Part shown: positions 11,235 through 24,129 of the stretch, one piece after another
Numbering within the stretch: the first letter of the stretch is position 1
Layout: every line of letters starts with the position of its first letter
From: Aulostomus chinensis
Lineage: Eukaryota > Chordata > Actinopteri > Syngnathiformes > Aulostomidae
Reading direction: 5' to 3'
Length of the DNA stretch: 64,000 nucleotides
Assembly (NCBI GenBank): GCA_037954235.1
Contig: JBBMOA010000013.1
Coordinates: forward strand, 18,239,001 to 18,303,000
Position numbers and translations under genes: made by a program
Notes under the pieces: generated by a model
The model's database searches: none
What the model was told of the DNA's origin: nothing
Seen by the model: only the letters and a program-made list of their open reading frames with translations

Positions 11235-14200
11235 AAATAGCTTCTGTCATGATGACATACAAGCCTGCCTTAACTTGATGTGCAAGAACCTCTGAAATTA
11301 AAACTCCCTCATTATACTTTTATTCACTATATTAAAATATGTGATTTCGGAGGGTTCTCAGGATGGTTAACAGTGATTTCTGTGGCGATTCAGGATAATT
11401 AAAAATGACTGCACTTCAAATCACGGGGCAGATAAAGCTGTCTTGCTTTACAGAGATGAATTAGTGTTGTTATTAAGAATGTTTAACTGCACTAGTGAAG
11501 TCCAACGCTGTTTGACATTTACTGTACGTTAACACGGGAAGCAGAGACACCGGCGCTACCCCCTCCGGCTGCCCTGTCGACAACACTGTAGAAGATGTCC
11601 ATGCTTGTTTCCCCCCACCAATTTTTACCAGTTCAAGTTCTATGGTGTCTTTTGCTCACAAATGTGTTAAGTTCAGTGACAGTGAGCACGGGATTTTTTC
11701 ACAAATGTGCCGTAGAAGTTGGACTGAGCAGTCGCATGTTTGTGTTCTCCGATTCTTTCCGTCTTCATCAAGTTAAGGGATGACAACAACTTGAAATCAA
11801 CCCACAATCAAAGGAATTGATCAGAACTCAACTGTATAAATGGTATCGGGCACCGTATTTTTGCTGATGTGCAACACCACCGCATGTGTGATGTCAACCA
11901 GGACGTCACGTCCGGTTTGGCTCCCTCTGAGGTTTCTGATCTTATCTTTTTTAACTGGTTTTCCTCACTTACATCAGAGACTGGTTGAAACAAGCACTTG
12001 AACTTGAAGAGTTTGGACAGTTCTTTTTTTTTCATTTTCTTTTCTTTGTCAAAGCTAAACTGAAAGGTTCTCTTTCATCTTCCGAAATGCAACATGAATG
12101 ATGCCTAAACCTGTTTATTTACAAGTCAAGGTTAAAGATATTGCAGCTCACTTAATACCAAATCTGAAAACTGAATAAATGTTTCTTTAATGACGGTGAC
12201 ATTGAAGAAATCAAAAGGAAGTCATCAATCGGAACACTAATTGATTTTTTTCAGTGGGATCGACAACCTTCGTGACGCATCCTGTTTTTGTCTTCTTCAT
12301 ATCTCTTAAATTAAAACCCAGCGAGTTGGACTGAAATATTTGGTGTTCCCAGATGAAATGAAGCATCCAAAATTAATATCCATTCATAGAGGGACTCGCT
12401 GAGCGTAAACACAGTTGTAAGGGCTTTTTTTCCCCAGTTTGTATATTTCAGAGCACCTTTGTGTGGGTGGTGTGTTTCTCCTCAGCTATTCCCCGGCACA
12501 TCATTTTAGTACCTGGGAGGGTTTCTTCCAGACTTCAGCTTGTTTATTACCAACACAGGTACCTGTTCACTTCCCATCTCTGGTGGCAGAAATTGGAAAA
12601 AAAAAAAAAAAAAAAGTTTACAAAAAAAAACAACCAAAAAACAAAAGGAAAAGAGAAAGTTTATACATCTGTACCTGAAAAACTTCTCAGGAAACTTAAC
12701 ATTCCATTATACAAGTGTATTTTTAAAAGCTTATATCCCAGGAAGAAGGAGCAGACCTCCATTTAGCCTCACACACACCTGGGAAAGTCTCATTTGTATT
12801 CAATGCGACAGTCGTCTGTGATTTGAATCCCACGTGAATCTGCCATGTCCTCAATTTAAAGTAAATTTAAAGTTCAATTAAAAATACCAACCCCATTTTC
12901 TGCATTGTCAATCTTGAAACTGAGATATTAGAAAGGAGGGAGTGTAAATTGGGTTGTTGCATCCCGTTAAAGGGAAAGAGAGCCAATGATTTCTGTTCTG
13001 GTTTACCTTGTTTTTTTCCTAATATTCCTTCATCCTTCAGACTTTAATCAGACAGCAAACTTTAATTCGATGTTTGCCCCTGTTGTGTTGTAAAACTCCA
13101 ATTAAAAGAAACCTGTAAGCTAAACATCGATTTCCCATTAAGCGTTAGCCGACATAGTTGAGGATTCAACATTAACCGAGGACCTGGACATTAACCAGGG
13201 CCCCTAGAGTTGCATTAACCCGCATCGGAGATCTTCGTCTGTCAAAGTCTGGGGATTCCTGGGAAGTCAAACAAACACCTGACTGGAAATGACATTACCT
13301 GCCATCGTCCTCAACAGTGAAACATAGAAAAACTACTTCCTTACAAAGACGTTTTTAAAACAGGAAAAATAGATGTTGTGAACATTGTTAAACTGTTGTT
13401 TTCTTGAGCTGATGATTAATATGTTTTTTGCTGAAAAGGCGACCAAGTTTCCTTCCGTGACTTAGGCCGAGTCATCCTCCGATGCGCATGTTGCTGGTAG
13501 GACAGCATTTGCAGGTACACAATTTCTGCGTGTCACAACCCCAACGGGAAGTGAGTCTCTAAACAGGACTTCTGATTGGTATGGTCACGGCGTCGCCAGC
13601 TTTAGTCGATGCGGCGCTTGAGTTCTTCAAATATCTTAATTCCTTTGCACCATCTAGTTTAACGTGGTGCAAAAACCGTGGAGTTACATGAGCACAGCAG
13701 TCCTACACTTGCTACCAGCTAGCCAACTGCTAATGCAGAACCAAAACAAGCAACAGCAATACAGTTTTCAGAGAGTGGATACAGGAGTGTAAAGATGTAA
13801 AGTACTTCAGCGGACCATGAAATTCCTAAACCGACAGAGAGCTCTTGCCTGAACCGCCACATGAATCCATGGGAAAACATTTTCGGTGTATGGCTGCACA
13901 CTTTGCCGCTACATCACCTGATAGACCCACAGAGAGGGAAAATATATCAAATTGAGCACAAACAGTGCAAGGAAATGATCTTCAGCATCACTCTGGATGT
14001 CATAAAATCCCAGTCGCTGTGTTTCTTCAGCTTCCATTTGAGCCTCCACTACTTTGGCATCCAAATTTATAGGCTTGGTGGCCTGTGGGATCACAGCTTA
14101 GAAATATTAGTGTGTACCCTGCAGTTAATACGGCCACTCCCCACCTCCACGCTGATGGGTGCACCCTTCCAGTTGAAGGGGGAAAAAAAAAAGATATAAA

Positions 14201-17125
14201 ACCCGTTTCAACACTCATCTTTCAACACTTTTCCCTGCCTTTTATCTTTTGCATCACATTTCAATCCCTGATGATTTCAGCTGATATAATAAAACAAACC
14301 AGCTGTTAAATGTTTTGATTCCATGTGATGCATGACTTAATATTGCACATTTCTCATCCTGAGGATTTCATACTGGCACTTCCTCAGCTGAAACATTCAC
14401 ATTCCAGTCTCATCGCTCAGTATTAACGATAAAACCCATTTCTTCTCTACCTCTTTAAACAGATAAAACCTGTCAGAGCCCATTTCCAAACAGACACCAA
14501 GATTAATCCTCCTGAAATGACAAGAAAAACGGCAGAAACTCCCCCTTATAGCTCCCTCCTTAAAATGAAAAAAAAAAAAAAAAAGCAAGAAAAACACACT
14601 TGAAACCTCCTCTAACAATCACTTTTATTCAACTCTTAGTTTGGCAGTCCATCTAGTGGTAGAGCTCACCTTTACATTTGATGTCAGACATTAGAATGAG
14701 AGAAGAATTCACACATGTGAATATGTTAGCTGGTGAAGCGAGGACACGCATTTGTAACTTCTCTTGCCGCCGGATGAATTTAAGATAAACAGGGAGAAAA
14801 GACCCTTGAGACCTGCTGCAGTCCCGCGGATAATAATAAAAACAGCGCACAACTAACAAAATTACAGAAGCAATTCCCTGTTTCTGCTCATCTTTGCAGA
14901 AAAGTTTGAATGCCATTAGAGCCGCGCTGAATGACGGGTGTCCTTGAATACAAAAGATAACGGAGGGGGAAAAAAAAACACTCAACAGCACAGGAAGGAC
15001 CTTCAGTGGCTTCAGGGAATTTGGGTGTCAAATCTGCTTGGACGTCAGCATGTTGCAAAGACGGAGACACAGAATAATTTCAGTTGATGAACCTCACGCT
15101 GTGACCCAGCAGACCCTGCTGTACCGAGGTTGTGATCACTGAGTCGCAGAAGAAGAAATAACATCAGATTTATTGAGGCGCTCATATGCCATCGCTGTTC
15201 CATCACATTAGTATTCATCCCATCAAACGCTGGTGCTGGTGCTATTGATTGCTGAATGCCAAGTGCTAAAGACCCGGTCAAATAAAACCAAGAACTCAAG
15301 AAGAGTAAATGATCCCCAAAGACTGAAAAAGGGGGGACCTGAATGATCTTTTTTAACCTGGACCTGAAGCTGCAGGTCTGGTCCTTTGAGCTCTTCTCTC
15401 ACTGGTTAAGTTTCAGAAACTGCAGCATCACTTCCAAACTTTCCAGGGATGAACAGACATGGTGAGACTAATGTCTTTATTTCTTGGCTTTGTATCACAT
15501 TTATATTGAAAAACATTAAAAAAAAAAGAAAAAAGATGTCGCAACTTGAAATTTGTTTGTATTCCAATCACATTTAGCTGATGTCCTCGCTGTGCAGATG
15601 GAGCCGTGCCGACACGGGGCTTCCAGTGTTCTGCATTAATTCAAAAACATCATACATTAAATAAACACCCCACGCAGAGAATGCTGATGATACAGAGGTG
15701 TCCCGCTCCATTAGATGCTCGGATACAGGAAACCACCACCAAAAGGGCACAAAGTCAGTGGAGCTAAGAGGAAAGACCACCCTCTTTTAATCTCCGGCAG
15801 CCAGCTTGCTTGAGCCTACGAGTTTCTCTTCACTGCCTCAGAAAAAATATTTGCTCTCTCGTGAAGATCTGTTTGATATCCATAACATACAGACACTGTC
15901 ATGTCTGCGGAGAAACAACGAGCCACCATGGACATGGTTCAGAGGAGGGCTGTCAACATAATGACCAAGTTCAAGGGCGTCTCTCTGCAACATCCTGATT
16001 TATAGATGCGAGGAGAACAAGCTAGTGCTGGCAGACGAAGGACACGCACCAGTTCAACCATCCTCTCCTCCCTCTCAGCAAGGGAGAACAGCTTCTACAC
16101 CATCAGCTGTCACTGTTAGAAACAAATGGTGCGAGAGAAACCCACCATCGGGCCCACTGATGGCAGCAATAGGCTTTCAATCATTTAGTTTCGATCATGT
16201 GATTATTCGCCATCTTTCAATCATAAAGTCGTCTGTTGCAAACTTCTGTGATATTTCTATTGCGGTCGGAATGACTCAAGCTTTTCTTTTTTCAATCTTC
16301 ACAAACAAGCGCTCAGCTGTCAGCCATCTGCTCAGGTGATGATGGATTTTCAAAGCAGCAGTTTTATAAAAATCACATTAAAAAAAACAACAACAAAAAT
16401 TCTGATACAGAACCACTGAATATGTTTTTGACTGAACATTTCTGAACGCTGAACAGATAGTCTTCTCCCTAGCTTTCTGGCCACAGATCGGGTTACCCAA
16501 GTAATCAGTGGTGGTTTTAAAATAGCTGGAAGGAGCAATGTTTGTCAATGGCTAATTGTGTGCCATAACACCATTGTAAATGCGATACCATGGAGAAGCT
16601 AAACATCACATTCTACAGAAATAACCAAACATACATATGTATAGAAGTCTATTTATAGTTAGTTTGTTCATGTTTTATAATCATAATTTGAATAACCACT
16701 CATATAAGTGTATTCTTTATTCCTCATCTGCCTGTCCATTGACTGTGAGCCACTTGCTCTTCCTTTCGTTCTCCATCTCAGTAGCTCCGTGTAGCGGGCC
16801 GTTTCCTGGGCTCACTGATGTTAGCGTGCGACTTTAGCTCACTGTGCTAACTGCTTTCCCGCTTGCACTACACATGTACTCCATGCAAAATTCTTTATCC
16901 GCCGTAGCCTGTGACCATAAACTGCTGGCAGGCTGTATTCTCCTGCAGCGGAGATGGATAACTCTCGTTTGACAAGAATCGTACTCATCACTCCCACTCG
17001 AGCTCTCTGGACAACACCACCTGTCTTTTATTCTCCACTCATCAAGGCAAAAAAAATAACAAAACAACAACACAAAAAAAAATCCTCAACATTGACGCCT
17101 GGTGGCATCCCAGTGGTAACTAACC

Positions 17126-17610
17126 AACCAATCGACGTCTAGTTACGGACGTCCACTCAACCTCCAATAGACGTCTGTCGGACATCGGTAAATAGACGTC
17201 TATTGGAGGTCTGTCGGACGTCGGTAAATAGACGTCTGTCGGACGTCGGTAAATAGACGTCCTATAGACGTCCATTGACGGACGTCCTATAGATGTCTAC
17301 TTATAGATGTCCAATAGACCTCTATTTATAGACATAATCGACCTCCAATAGACGTCTATTTACGGATGTCCAATCGACGTCTGACGGACGTCCAATAGAC
17401 GTCTATTTAAGAACGTCCAAGAGACGTCTATTGACGGACGTCCTACAGACGTCTGTCCTATAGACGTCTACTTATGGATGTCCAATAGACCTCCAATAGA
17501 CCTCTATTTATAGACATCCAATAGACGTCTATTTATGGATGTCCAACAGACCTCTATTTATAGACGTCCAATAGACGTCTATTTATGGACGTCCAATAGA
17601 CATCTATTTA
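17126..17610. repeat. Minisatellite of about 25-bp units carrying GACGTC palindromes
   Basis: The right half is built from a unit close to GACGTCTATTTATGGACGTC plus CAATA. Each unit thus carries two GACGTC or one-base variants (GATGTC, GACCTC, GACATC) separated alternately by TATTTATG and CAATA. The left half is less regular, with short versions such as GGACGTCGGTAAATAGACGTC spacing. About 20 units span some 485 bp. There is no open frame across it and no similar tract elsewhere in the window. Confidence 0.9.
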
Positions 17611-20600
17611 TTTATATTTTTAGTGAACCTGGTGGCTGGACTGGCTAGTAGCTACCTCATATGTTCAGTTTCAAGCTAAAAAAAAAAAGCTGCCAAAGAA
17701 GGCCACTTGCTGCACTGCAACTCTCCATTGTTCACTTTACTTTTCAAAAGCTTGAAAGCCACACTTTGCACTCAGTTTCAATGAATGAAACTAATTTTCT
17801 CACCACATCTTTGATTCATTTTGTCCAGCATTTGCAAGCTGCCAGTCAGAGCCATATATTGTGTAATTGATGCTTTCAGTTTAATGAATTCAATCCAAGT
17901 CAATGGAACATTCACAAGATGTCACAAGCATCACTTTGTCCCTTTCAAATCTTTCAGAAAAGGATTCAAGTATATCCAATATATATCGTATCGTGAGACG
18001 ACTATCGTGTATCGTATCATATCACTAAATTAGTGTATCACTACAGCCCTAGTTGTGATATTACTGTGGGTCACTGGGCTGTTTGTGCACAGGATCAGTT
18101 TAATGCTGGTGCATGAAACTACAGCAGCACAACATACGTGCCCATCGGTGTGACCGTGGTTCACAACAGGACATGGAGTTCAATGGTGATGAATCTCAGT
18201 CAAACTCGTATTCATCTTTTACAGTCTACAGTGAAATCCCAGGGAGGCCGTTCTCTTTACTGACTCCTCTGAATCACATTTCCTCCTCGCCGTCATGTCT
18301 GAATGGCGAGACTGAATAAGTTACAAACAGCCTGCAGTTGGAATAAATCTACAAAGCAACAAACAGCAACCATGTAGGACGAGCAGCTTCTTTCAGTTGA
18401 GATAGACATGCTTGTTTGATATGTTGCATATGCATAGCGCACTTGGTTGTGGTGTATGGAAGCAATGCATATCAAAAGGCCAAACCACCAAGTGAAGTGG
18501 CAAAAAAAACAGGCTGCAGTAACATCAGAGGCGAATCGACAAATCTATCGTCTGATTCACACTGGTATGTATGAAGTTATACGGCCGGAAACGTGTAGTT
18601 CCTCGGTGGAGATGAACAAAAAAACACATTTCAGGAGATGAAATATGGAGGTGATGCGGCTCATTGCATCATCAGGCCTCTGTGGTGTGGATAATATTCA
18701 GCTTTGACATACAATTAATCATTGTGAAGAGAGACAAGAGGGAGAAGAGAAGAATGCAGTGGCATATTTGAGTGATTAAATCCTCCAGAGAAGCTTCACA
18801 GTCAGCTTTGGGTGACGTGCGTTTTCACAAGGCTCTGACATTATAAAATTCCCTCCACAGAGTTACAGCTGAGAAACTGCAAGCCAAGTGTGACTGAGGC
18901 CTGGGAGTGTAAGTAAATGCACTGAACTCTGGATTCATTTCCACCGGTGAGATCGGACTTGTACCGTGGCTACAGCTCATAGTGGTGGGGACGCATCATT
19001 TGTGCACGAGAGCATCATGGGGTTGATGAGTGAACATGCAGATCAGCCACTAGACTTGTGAACTGTATAATAAGTGTCCCACCGGAGAGTGTTCAGGGAG
19101 CGTTTACACTCCCTGGATGACTGTCGCCGGCCTGCTCAGACAGGGAGGCGGTGATGCACGAGCGCGGTGCTGGCACACATGGTTGGTTTGGGCTTTGTAG
19201 TGAACAAGGAGAAGCCTTGGCTGACTTTGAGACAGAAAATATGCATTCCGGGCCCGTTTGTGGATTCGTCTCATCTATTCTGGCTCAACATGTTCTGATG
19301 CACTCTGTAGTGGCTGACTAGGAACTGAAGGGCTGCTGGTTCAAACACGGTTTATTCTGTGTGGAAACCTTGAGCCTAACTGCTCCTGATGAGTAGGCTG
19401 ATGCCTTCCATGCCAGCCTCTATCCTCAAAGTGTGTGTGGTTGAGGCACTATAGCAAAGCCCTTCGAGTGCTGTAAATATAGAAAAGCTCTACATAAATA
19501 GAGTCCCATCACCATTTTGTGCTGGGTTTCAAGCCGCTGGGCCTGATAACATCTGCACTTCTTACAGTGAGGTTGGTTAGATGTACACGAGCGGCATTTC
19601 TCTGACTCACTCCCATCCACCACAGATACTGCAGGGTCTCTGTGTCATGTGACCTCACACTGCACAGCTGGGGGCAGCCGTCTATGCTAACACAGCACGT
19701 GTGTATCAACATCCTTCATTTCTAATGTTAGAGCAATCATCACCAAAATTCCCCCAAGATGGAATAACATAAAGGGACAAAAAAAACTTCTGCAGGATAT
19801 TAGGATGGAAGGAGGAAGTTGACCCTGGACCATCTTAATAAAACATGACATGCTAGTAGATATCTGACTGAAATATTGTTAGAATTTATGTACGAATTCT
19901 AGAGTTGTGGCCGAAAGTGGGGTTTGTGCAGTCACGGTGACCTTTGACCACCAAATTCATAGTCTGTTCATCAATGACTCCATGTAGTTTTTTGTGACAA
20001 GTTGCATCAGACACACACACATGTTTTATTTGACTTCTTGCTCAGTGCAAGAATTTTTGCACTCAAAGAGCACACTGCTCTGATTTGACCATTGTCTTAA
20101 ACCAGTTTCTCCTCCAGGAGCTTAACACCTATTGCATGGAGGTCCACGTACGGGTATCAAACAGACAAAAGTGTGAATTAATGGTCTGTTATTGAGCCCA
20201 TCCTTCTGACAGAAACCACATATTGAATGAACACAGAACAGTGCTACACAGTGGCTGATTGATCATTTGGGGGCCAGAAGGTTCAAGCAGTTCACAATAT
20301 ACTGTTACGAATTTCAGGAAATCAAAATGTTGTTACATGCATCATTTTCTCGGGTCGGACCCCCAGAGTCATAGAACCCGACTTTCCAAATCATACCTTC
20401 CTAATGAAGGATGACCGTGCGCTAATGACAGAGATTTCACTGCTTCTGTTCTGCTAAACTTCGTCAAAATTCACTTGCACAACTGGAACTCAGTTTTCAA
20501 ACCTTACAAGATACAATCAGTAGCTGTGTTCAAAGTTATCAGATCATTTTTCAAAATCAATCATCAACTTACACACAAAACGATCTCATCAGATGTACCT

Positions 20601-20889
20601 CCACACGCGGGGGAGCTACAAGACTTCCTGCCTCTATATTCAAATCGAAGATGTCGTGTAACTCGTCAAACTAACAGAAACAGAACAAATAAAAGCCCAG
20701 AGAAAGCCTACAATGTATTGATGAGATATTTAAAATGAAATTGAACCAAGACGCCTCGCTGCTAAACCACCGACAGCTCAAATCAAATTCAACATAACAA
20801 GCTAGCCTTAGCTCCATAAACCCGCCGGACTCCCGGGTACACAAGGGGCTTTTACACAGTGAAAATGTCGGAACACACCCCAGAGAACC

Positions 20890-20990
20890 GACACAGAACA
20901 TGATGTGAATGTACCTACCTTTACTCCTATACCTTCACGCCGTTAGCAGTACCCTTCAGGGCGCAGACATCTTGGCTTTAACCAGCACAA
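20890..20990 (-). promoter_or_regulatory. Candidate promoter and non-coding first exon
   Basis: On the minus strand, GCCAAGATGTCTGCGCCC resembles the YY1-type CAAGATGGC element near the start of many ribosomal-protein and mitochondrial genes. It is followed by possible donors GAAG|GTATAG and AAAG|GTAGGT. The ATG opens only a four-codon frame (MSAP then stop), so any exon here would be 5'UTR. It lies on the right strand to be the missing first exon of MRPL11, about 11.8 kb upstream. This is inference. Confidence 0.3.
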
Positions 20991-21018
20991 CTGTCTTTCT
21001 GCTGTAATAATTTAAGAG

Positions 21019-21032
21019 CTGCCACCTGCTGG
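21019..21032 (-). promoter_or_regulatory. CTCF-like motif
   Basis: The minus strand reads CCAGCAGGTGGCAG, matching every position of the CTCF core consensus CCASYAGRKGGCRS. It lies just upstream of the candidate promoter at 20.9 kb. Confidence 0.45.
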
Positions 21033-21571
21033 TGTGGAGGACGAACAGCAGGATCCTACAGCACCGAGCTTGGTCAGCAGAGACGGTTGGGTGATTATTT
21101 TATTCAAATCTACCCGATTGTTTCATTTCACTTCACATTTTAGCTTCCCGTTACACCAGAATAAACTCTTACACCACTCATTAGTTCCATAGTGAAACAG
21201 TGGCAATAAAATCCATAAAGCGATCAAAATAATCTACTCTATTCTGGATCTTTCATTGAAAATCAATCATACAATCTTCATAAGTAGTTAGAGTTGCCAA
21301 TAAAATACATGCACATTTGTCCATTCTCTCCCGTTCCTGTTCATCGCAGTTCTGAGGTTTTGGATCACATACAGTGATTTTTGGCAGATGCTTAAACCTC
21401 CCTCCTGCCTGTGCACTTGAAGAACATTAGGTTTATGCAGGCTTAGGCTAATTTTAACTCTTGACCTGGAAACAGCAAATCTTACAAGTAAAGGTGCCTG
21501 GAGAGATTTTTGGCTCTAAGAAAGTTCACATTTTGACTTTCACTGTACATTTTCATGAATTTCTCAGGAAG

Positions 21572-22200
21572 TACAGGGGCGCCTCTAGAAATTTTTCATA
21601 GGGGTGGCCAGATGGGGCCACTTGTTATCTTGGGGTGGCGCACCAAAACTATAAAAGCCATGATTTCAGGATTTTATTATACTGTTATAGTATACAGGCC
21701 AGCAGAAAAATATCAGAAAGACTTAAGGAAACGCCTGATACACTTTGGTTTTATTGTGCTACATTTGCTGTTAATAATGATCTCATTTGCATAGACTAAT
21801 AACAGTACAGTTAACATTTTGAGTTCCACAACAATCCTGTTTTATTGTGTAATGTGTATATTAGACAAAAGATATACATTTAGTATGATCCAAAAAAAAT
21901 TCTGGGAAAAATCAGGTGCTGACAGATACAAAAAGAAGCCGAGAAGTCGAGAAACAATCGTTTCATTGCTTTATGTAACAGGAATTTCCCACCAGGGATG
22001 AACAGTCTCTGATTCTGATTACCAGGAAGTACGCGTAACAAACACTCACATCTTTTCTCTGTGTAACAAAATAATTATTACAGTTACAAGAAGAAGTCCC
22101 CACCAGGGATCAATAGTCTGACTCTGTACAAGGTTTGTACCTCCTGGAAGTACAAGTAGCTGGTGGTTGAGTCACTCCGCCTAAAGTTCTACTGTTTTCA
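21572..22200. repeat. Dispersed fish repeat, degenerate
   Basis: The left part, containing AGAAATTTTTCATAGGGGTG then GGCCA and later TTGGGGTGGCGCACC, is wording I recognise from abundant teleost interspersed repeats. The right part holds two diverged copies of a CCACCAGGGATnAAnAGTCT string (near 21,990 and 22,100), so it is internally duplicated. No coding remnant was found; the boundaries are approximate and the class is unknown to me. Confidence 0.5.
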
Positions 22201-22711
22201 GGGCCGGAAAGGTTTTGGGCCCACAGAATCGCCCATGTACAAGATCAGTTCAGATGTTACTCTTGAGCAGATTGCAAACTATATTCTGATCTTAATTATT
22301 CTGTGTGAGAAAGCTTTAACACTTAAAAGATTTAAAGGGCCTAATGATCTTTTCTTTTCCATCCATCCATCCATCCATCTTCTTCCTCTTATCTGGGATC
22401 GAGTCACAGGGGAAGCAGCCTTTTTTGTTTTAACAAACTTTCAACAATCAATTAAACATTAAAAACATTACCATCGGTTGTTTGAACTATGTAAATAATC
22501 CAAAGTCATCACCTCTGGCTTGGAGTCGTGGTGCTTCAATTTCCTCTTCGAAATTAAAAGTGCATTTATTGGCTGCAATTAGCAAAAAAATTAATAATGT
22601 TGCTGCCAGATAATCCCCCTCCTGTGCCCTGGACCAGAATAATCCTGTAATTACACTTCTCTAATGAAATAGCAAGAGAATTTCAATTAAGGGTTATTAA
22701 AAAAAAAAAAA

Positions 22712-23073
22712 GCGGCACGGTGGTGCAGTGGTTAGCACTGTCGCCTCACAGCAAGAAGGTTCAGGGTTCAAGTCCCGCTCCAACATGGGATCTTTCTGTG
22801 TGTGGAGTCTGCATGTTCTCCCTGTTCCTGTGTGGGTTCTCTCTGGTACTCCAGCTTCCTCCCACAGTCCAAAGACATCAAGAGGGGACGAGGCTGATTG
22901 ATACTCTAAAGTGACTGTGAGTGTGAATGGTTGTCTGTCTCTCTATGTGTTGGCCCCGTGATGGACTGGTGACCTGTCCAGGGTGAACTCCGCCTCTCAC
23001 CTGAAAGCCGCTGGGATAGGCTCCATCCCCCCGCAACCCTTAACAGGATAAGAGGAAGAAGATGGATGGATTG
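22712..23073 (+). mobile_element. tRNA-headed SINE, full length
   Basis: It begins GCGGCACGGTGGTGCAGTGG TTAGCACTGTCGCC, with a polymerase III A-box-like GTGGTGCAGTGGTTAGCAC and a B-box-like GGTTCAAGTCCC. The body includes GCATGTTCTCCCTGTTCCTG, CCCACAGTCCAAAGACATC and GTGATGGACTGGTGACCTG. The 3' part reads CTGGGATAGGCTCCATC and ends in a GATGGATGGAT tail. An A-run precedes it. This is a very common fish SINE type. A diverged, 3'-shorter copy lies at 48.4 kb. Confidence 0.85.
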
Positions 23074-23569
23074 TTTAAAAAAAAAATGGCCTCAATTGTC
23101 AGATCAGGACTTCTGGTTGTTCCGAGTCAAAACTCATCATGGTGAAGCTACGTTTAGCCTCCATCTCCCTCAACTATGGAATTTGAAGAGCTGAGACGTT
23201 TCCTTTTTTATTTTTAATTGAGTTATTTGTTGTTCCTCTGCTTCACTCTGTAATAAGCTCTATAGGTTGCCTTTGAGCGTGAAAAAGAAAACATTTAGGT
23301 GGTTCAAATCCAGATGCTTACACAAATTAATTTGCTCAGAGCTTAATCCAATAAAAATGTGATGAGACAACCACTTTAACGGAGCTGTTTATTACAACAA
23401 CAATTCCAATTCATCTCAGACTTTACTTATAGGATTTCCCCGGGTGGATTAACTCATTTAGTTTAAATGCTACTTCTAAGCAATTAAGCTGCTTTACGGC
23501 AATTTTCTTTCACAGCACCTAAATTGGACATTAAGAGAGTAACACAACCGAAAGTTTTAAATAAAATAT

Positions 23570-23575
23570 TTTATT
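23570..23575 (-). terminator. Possible polyadenylation signal of the sorting-nexin gene
   Basis: AATAAA on the minus strand, 555 bases after the stop codon at 24,130. No other evidence for the 3' end. Confidence 0.35.
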
Positions 23576-24129
23576 CAGAATTCATTCCATATATTAATAC
23601 ATTTCTTCAAGTTTGCTGTTGCTGTACTAGCTTTGGCAAATGAATGTCATCAGTAATTCTGAAATAATCTATTGTGTTAAAAAGTCCTTTCAGCCATCAT
23701 AAAACACCTCCACGAGTGCTCCAAGTGACACAAGAACATTTAGGAAATTGTACTTGATTCAGGTGGAAAGGTGAAGGGTGGAAACCAAACCCTAATGGAA
23801 AAGTTATTTACTAGATTTCTTTTTTTCTTTCTTTTTTTTTTTAAGTTTTTACATTCGAGGTGTCAAATATGGCTCCAACAGATTCAGATTTACAAAGTCA
23901 CAATGGATAGAAGAGTCAATGCACAGTTCAACAATACAAAACAAAAACCACAGGACTGAGAAATAAACGCCATGTTTATAACTCTGAGGTAAAAACATGA
24001 GAGAAGTGGTTAACTCACACCTACACAGTAACGGTCGCAAATAGATTAAGGCATTTAATAAATAATGGGATTTTTCTAAAAAATTTCAATTGTTAAAAAA
24101 CAAAACAAACACAGGCATGGATTCACAGA

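Larger units (their letters stand above)
9176..23569. other. Long stretch without supported genes between the MRPL11 exon and the sorting nexin
   Basis: I see no conserved protein match on either strand. Contents: poly-C near 10.32 kb, a CA tract at 11.2 kb, an A-run at 12.6 kb, the GACGTC minisatellite at 17.1-17.6 kb, a TATCGTATCG-rich remnant near 17.98-18.05 kb, a candidate first exon at about 20.9 kb, a CTCF-like site at 21.02 kb, a dispersed repeat at 21.57-22.2 kb and a SINE at 22.7-23.07 kb. If the 20.9-kb exon is the MRPL11 first exon, most of this is MRPL11 intron 1. Confidence 0.55.

Noticed and set aside
15901..16005. 34-codon frame starting ATGTCTGCGGAGAAACAACG with a good Kozak context
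   Set aside because: Too short, no family match, no splice partners; kept only as a curiosity.
17126..17610. CRISPR array
   Set aside because: The repeats are contiguous palindromic units without unique spacers, in a vertebrate genome; it is a minisatellite.
22712..22785. tRNA gene
   Set aside because: The A and B boxes belong to a SINE head; there is no plausible cloverleaf with an intact acceptor stem, and the SINE body follows.
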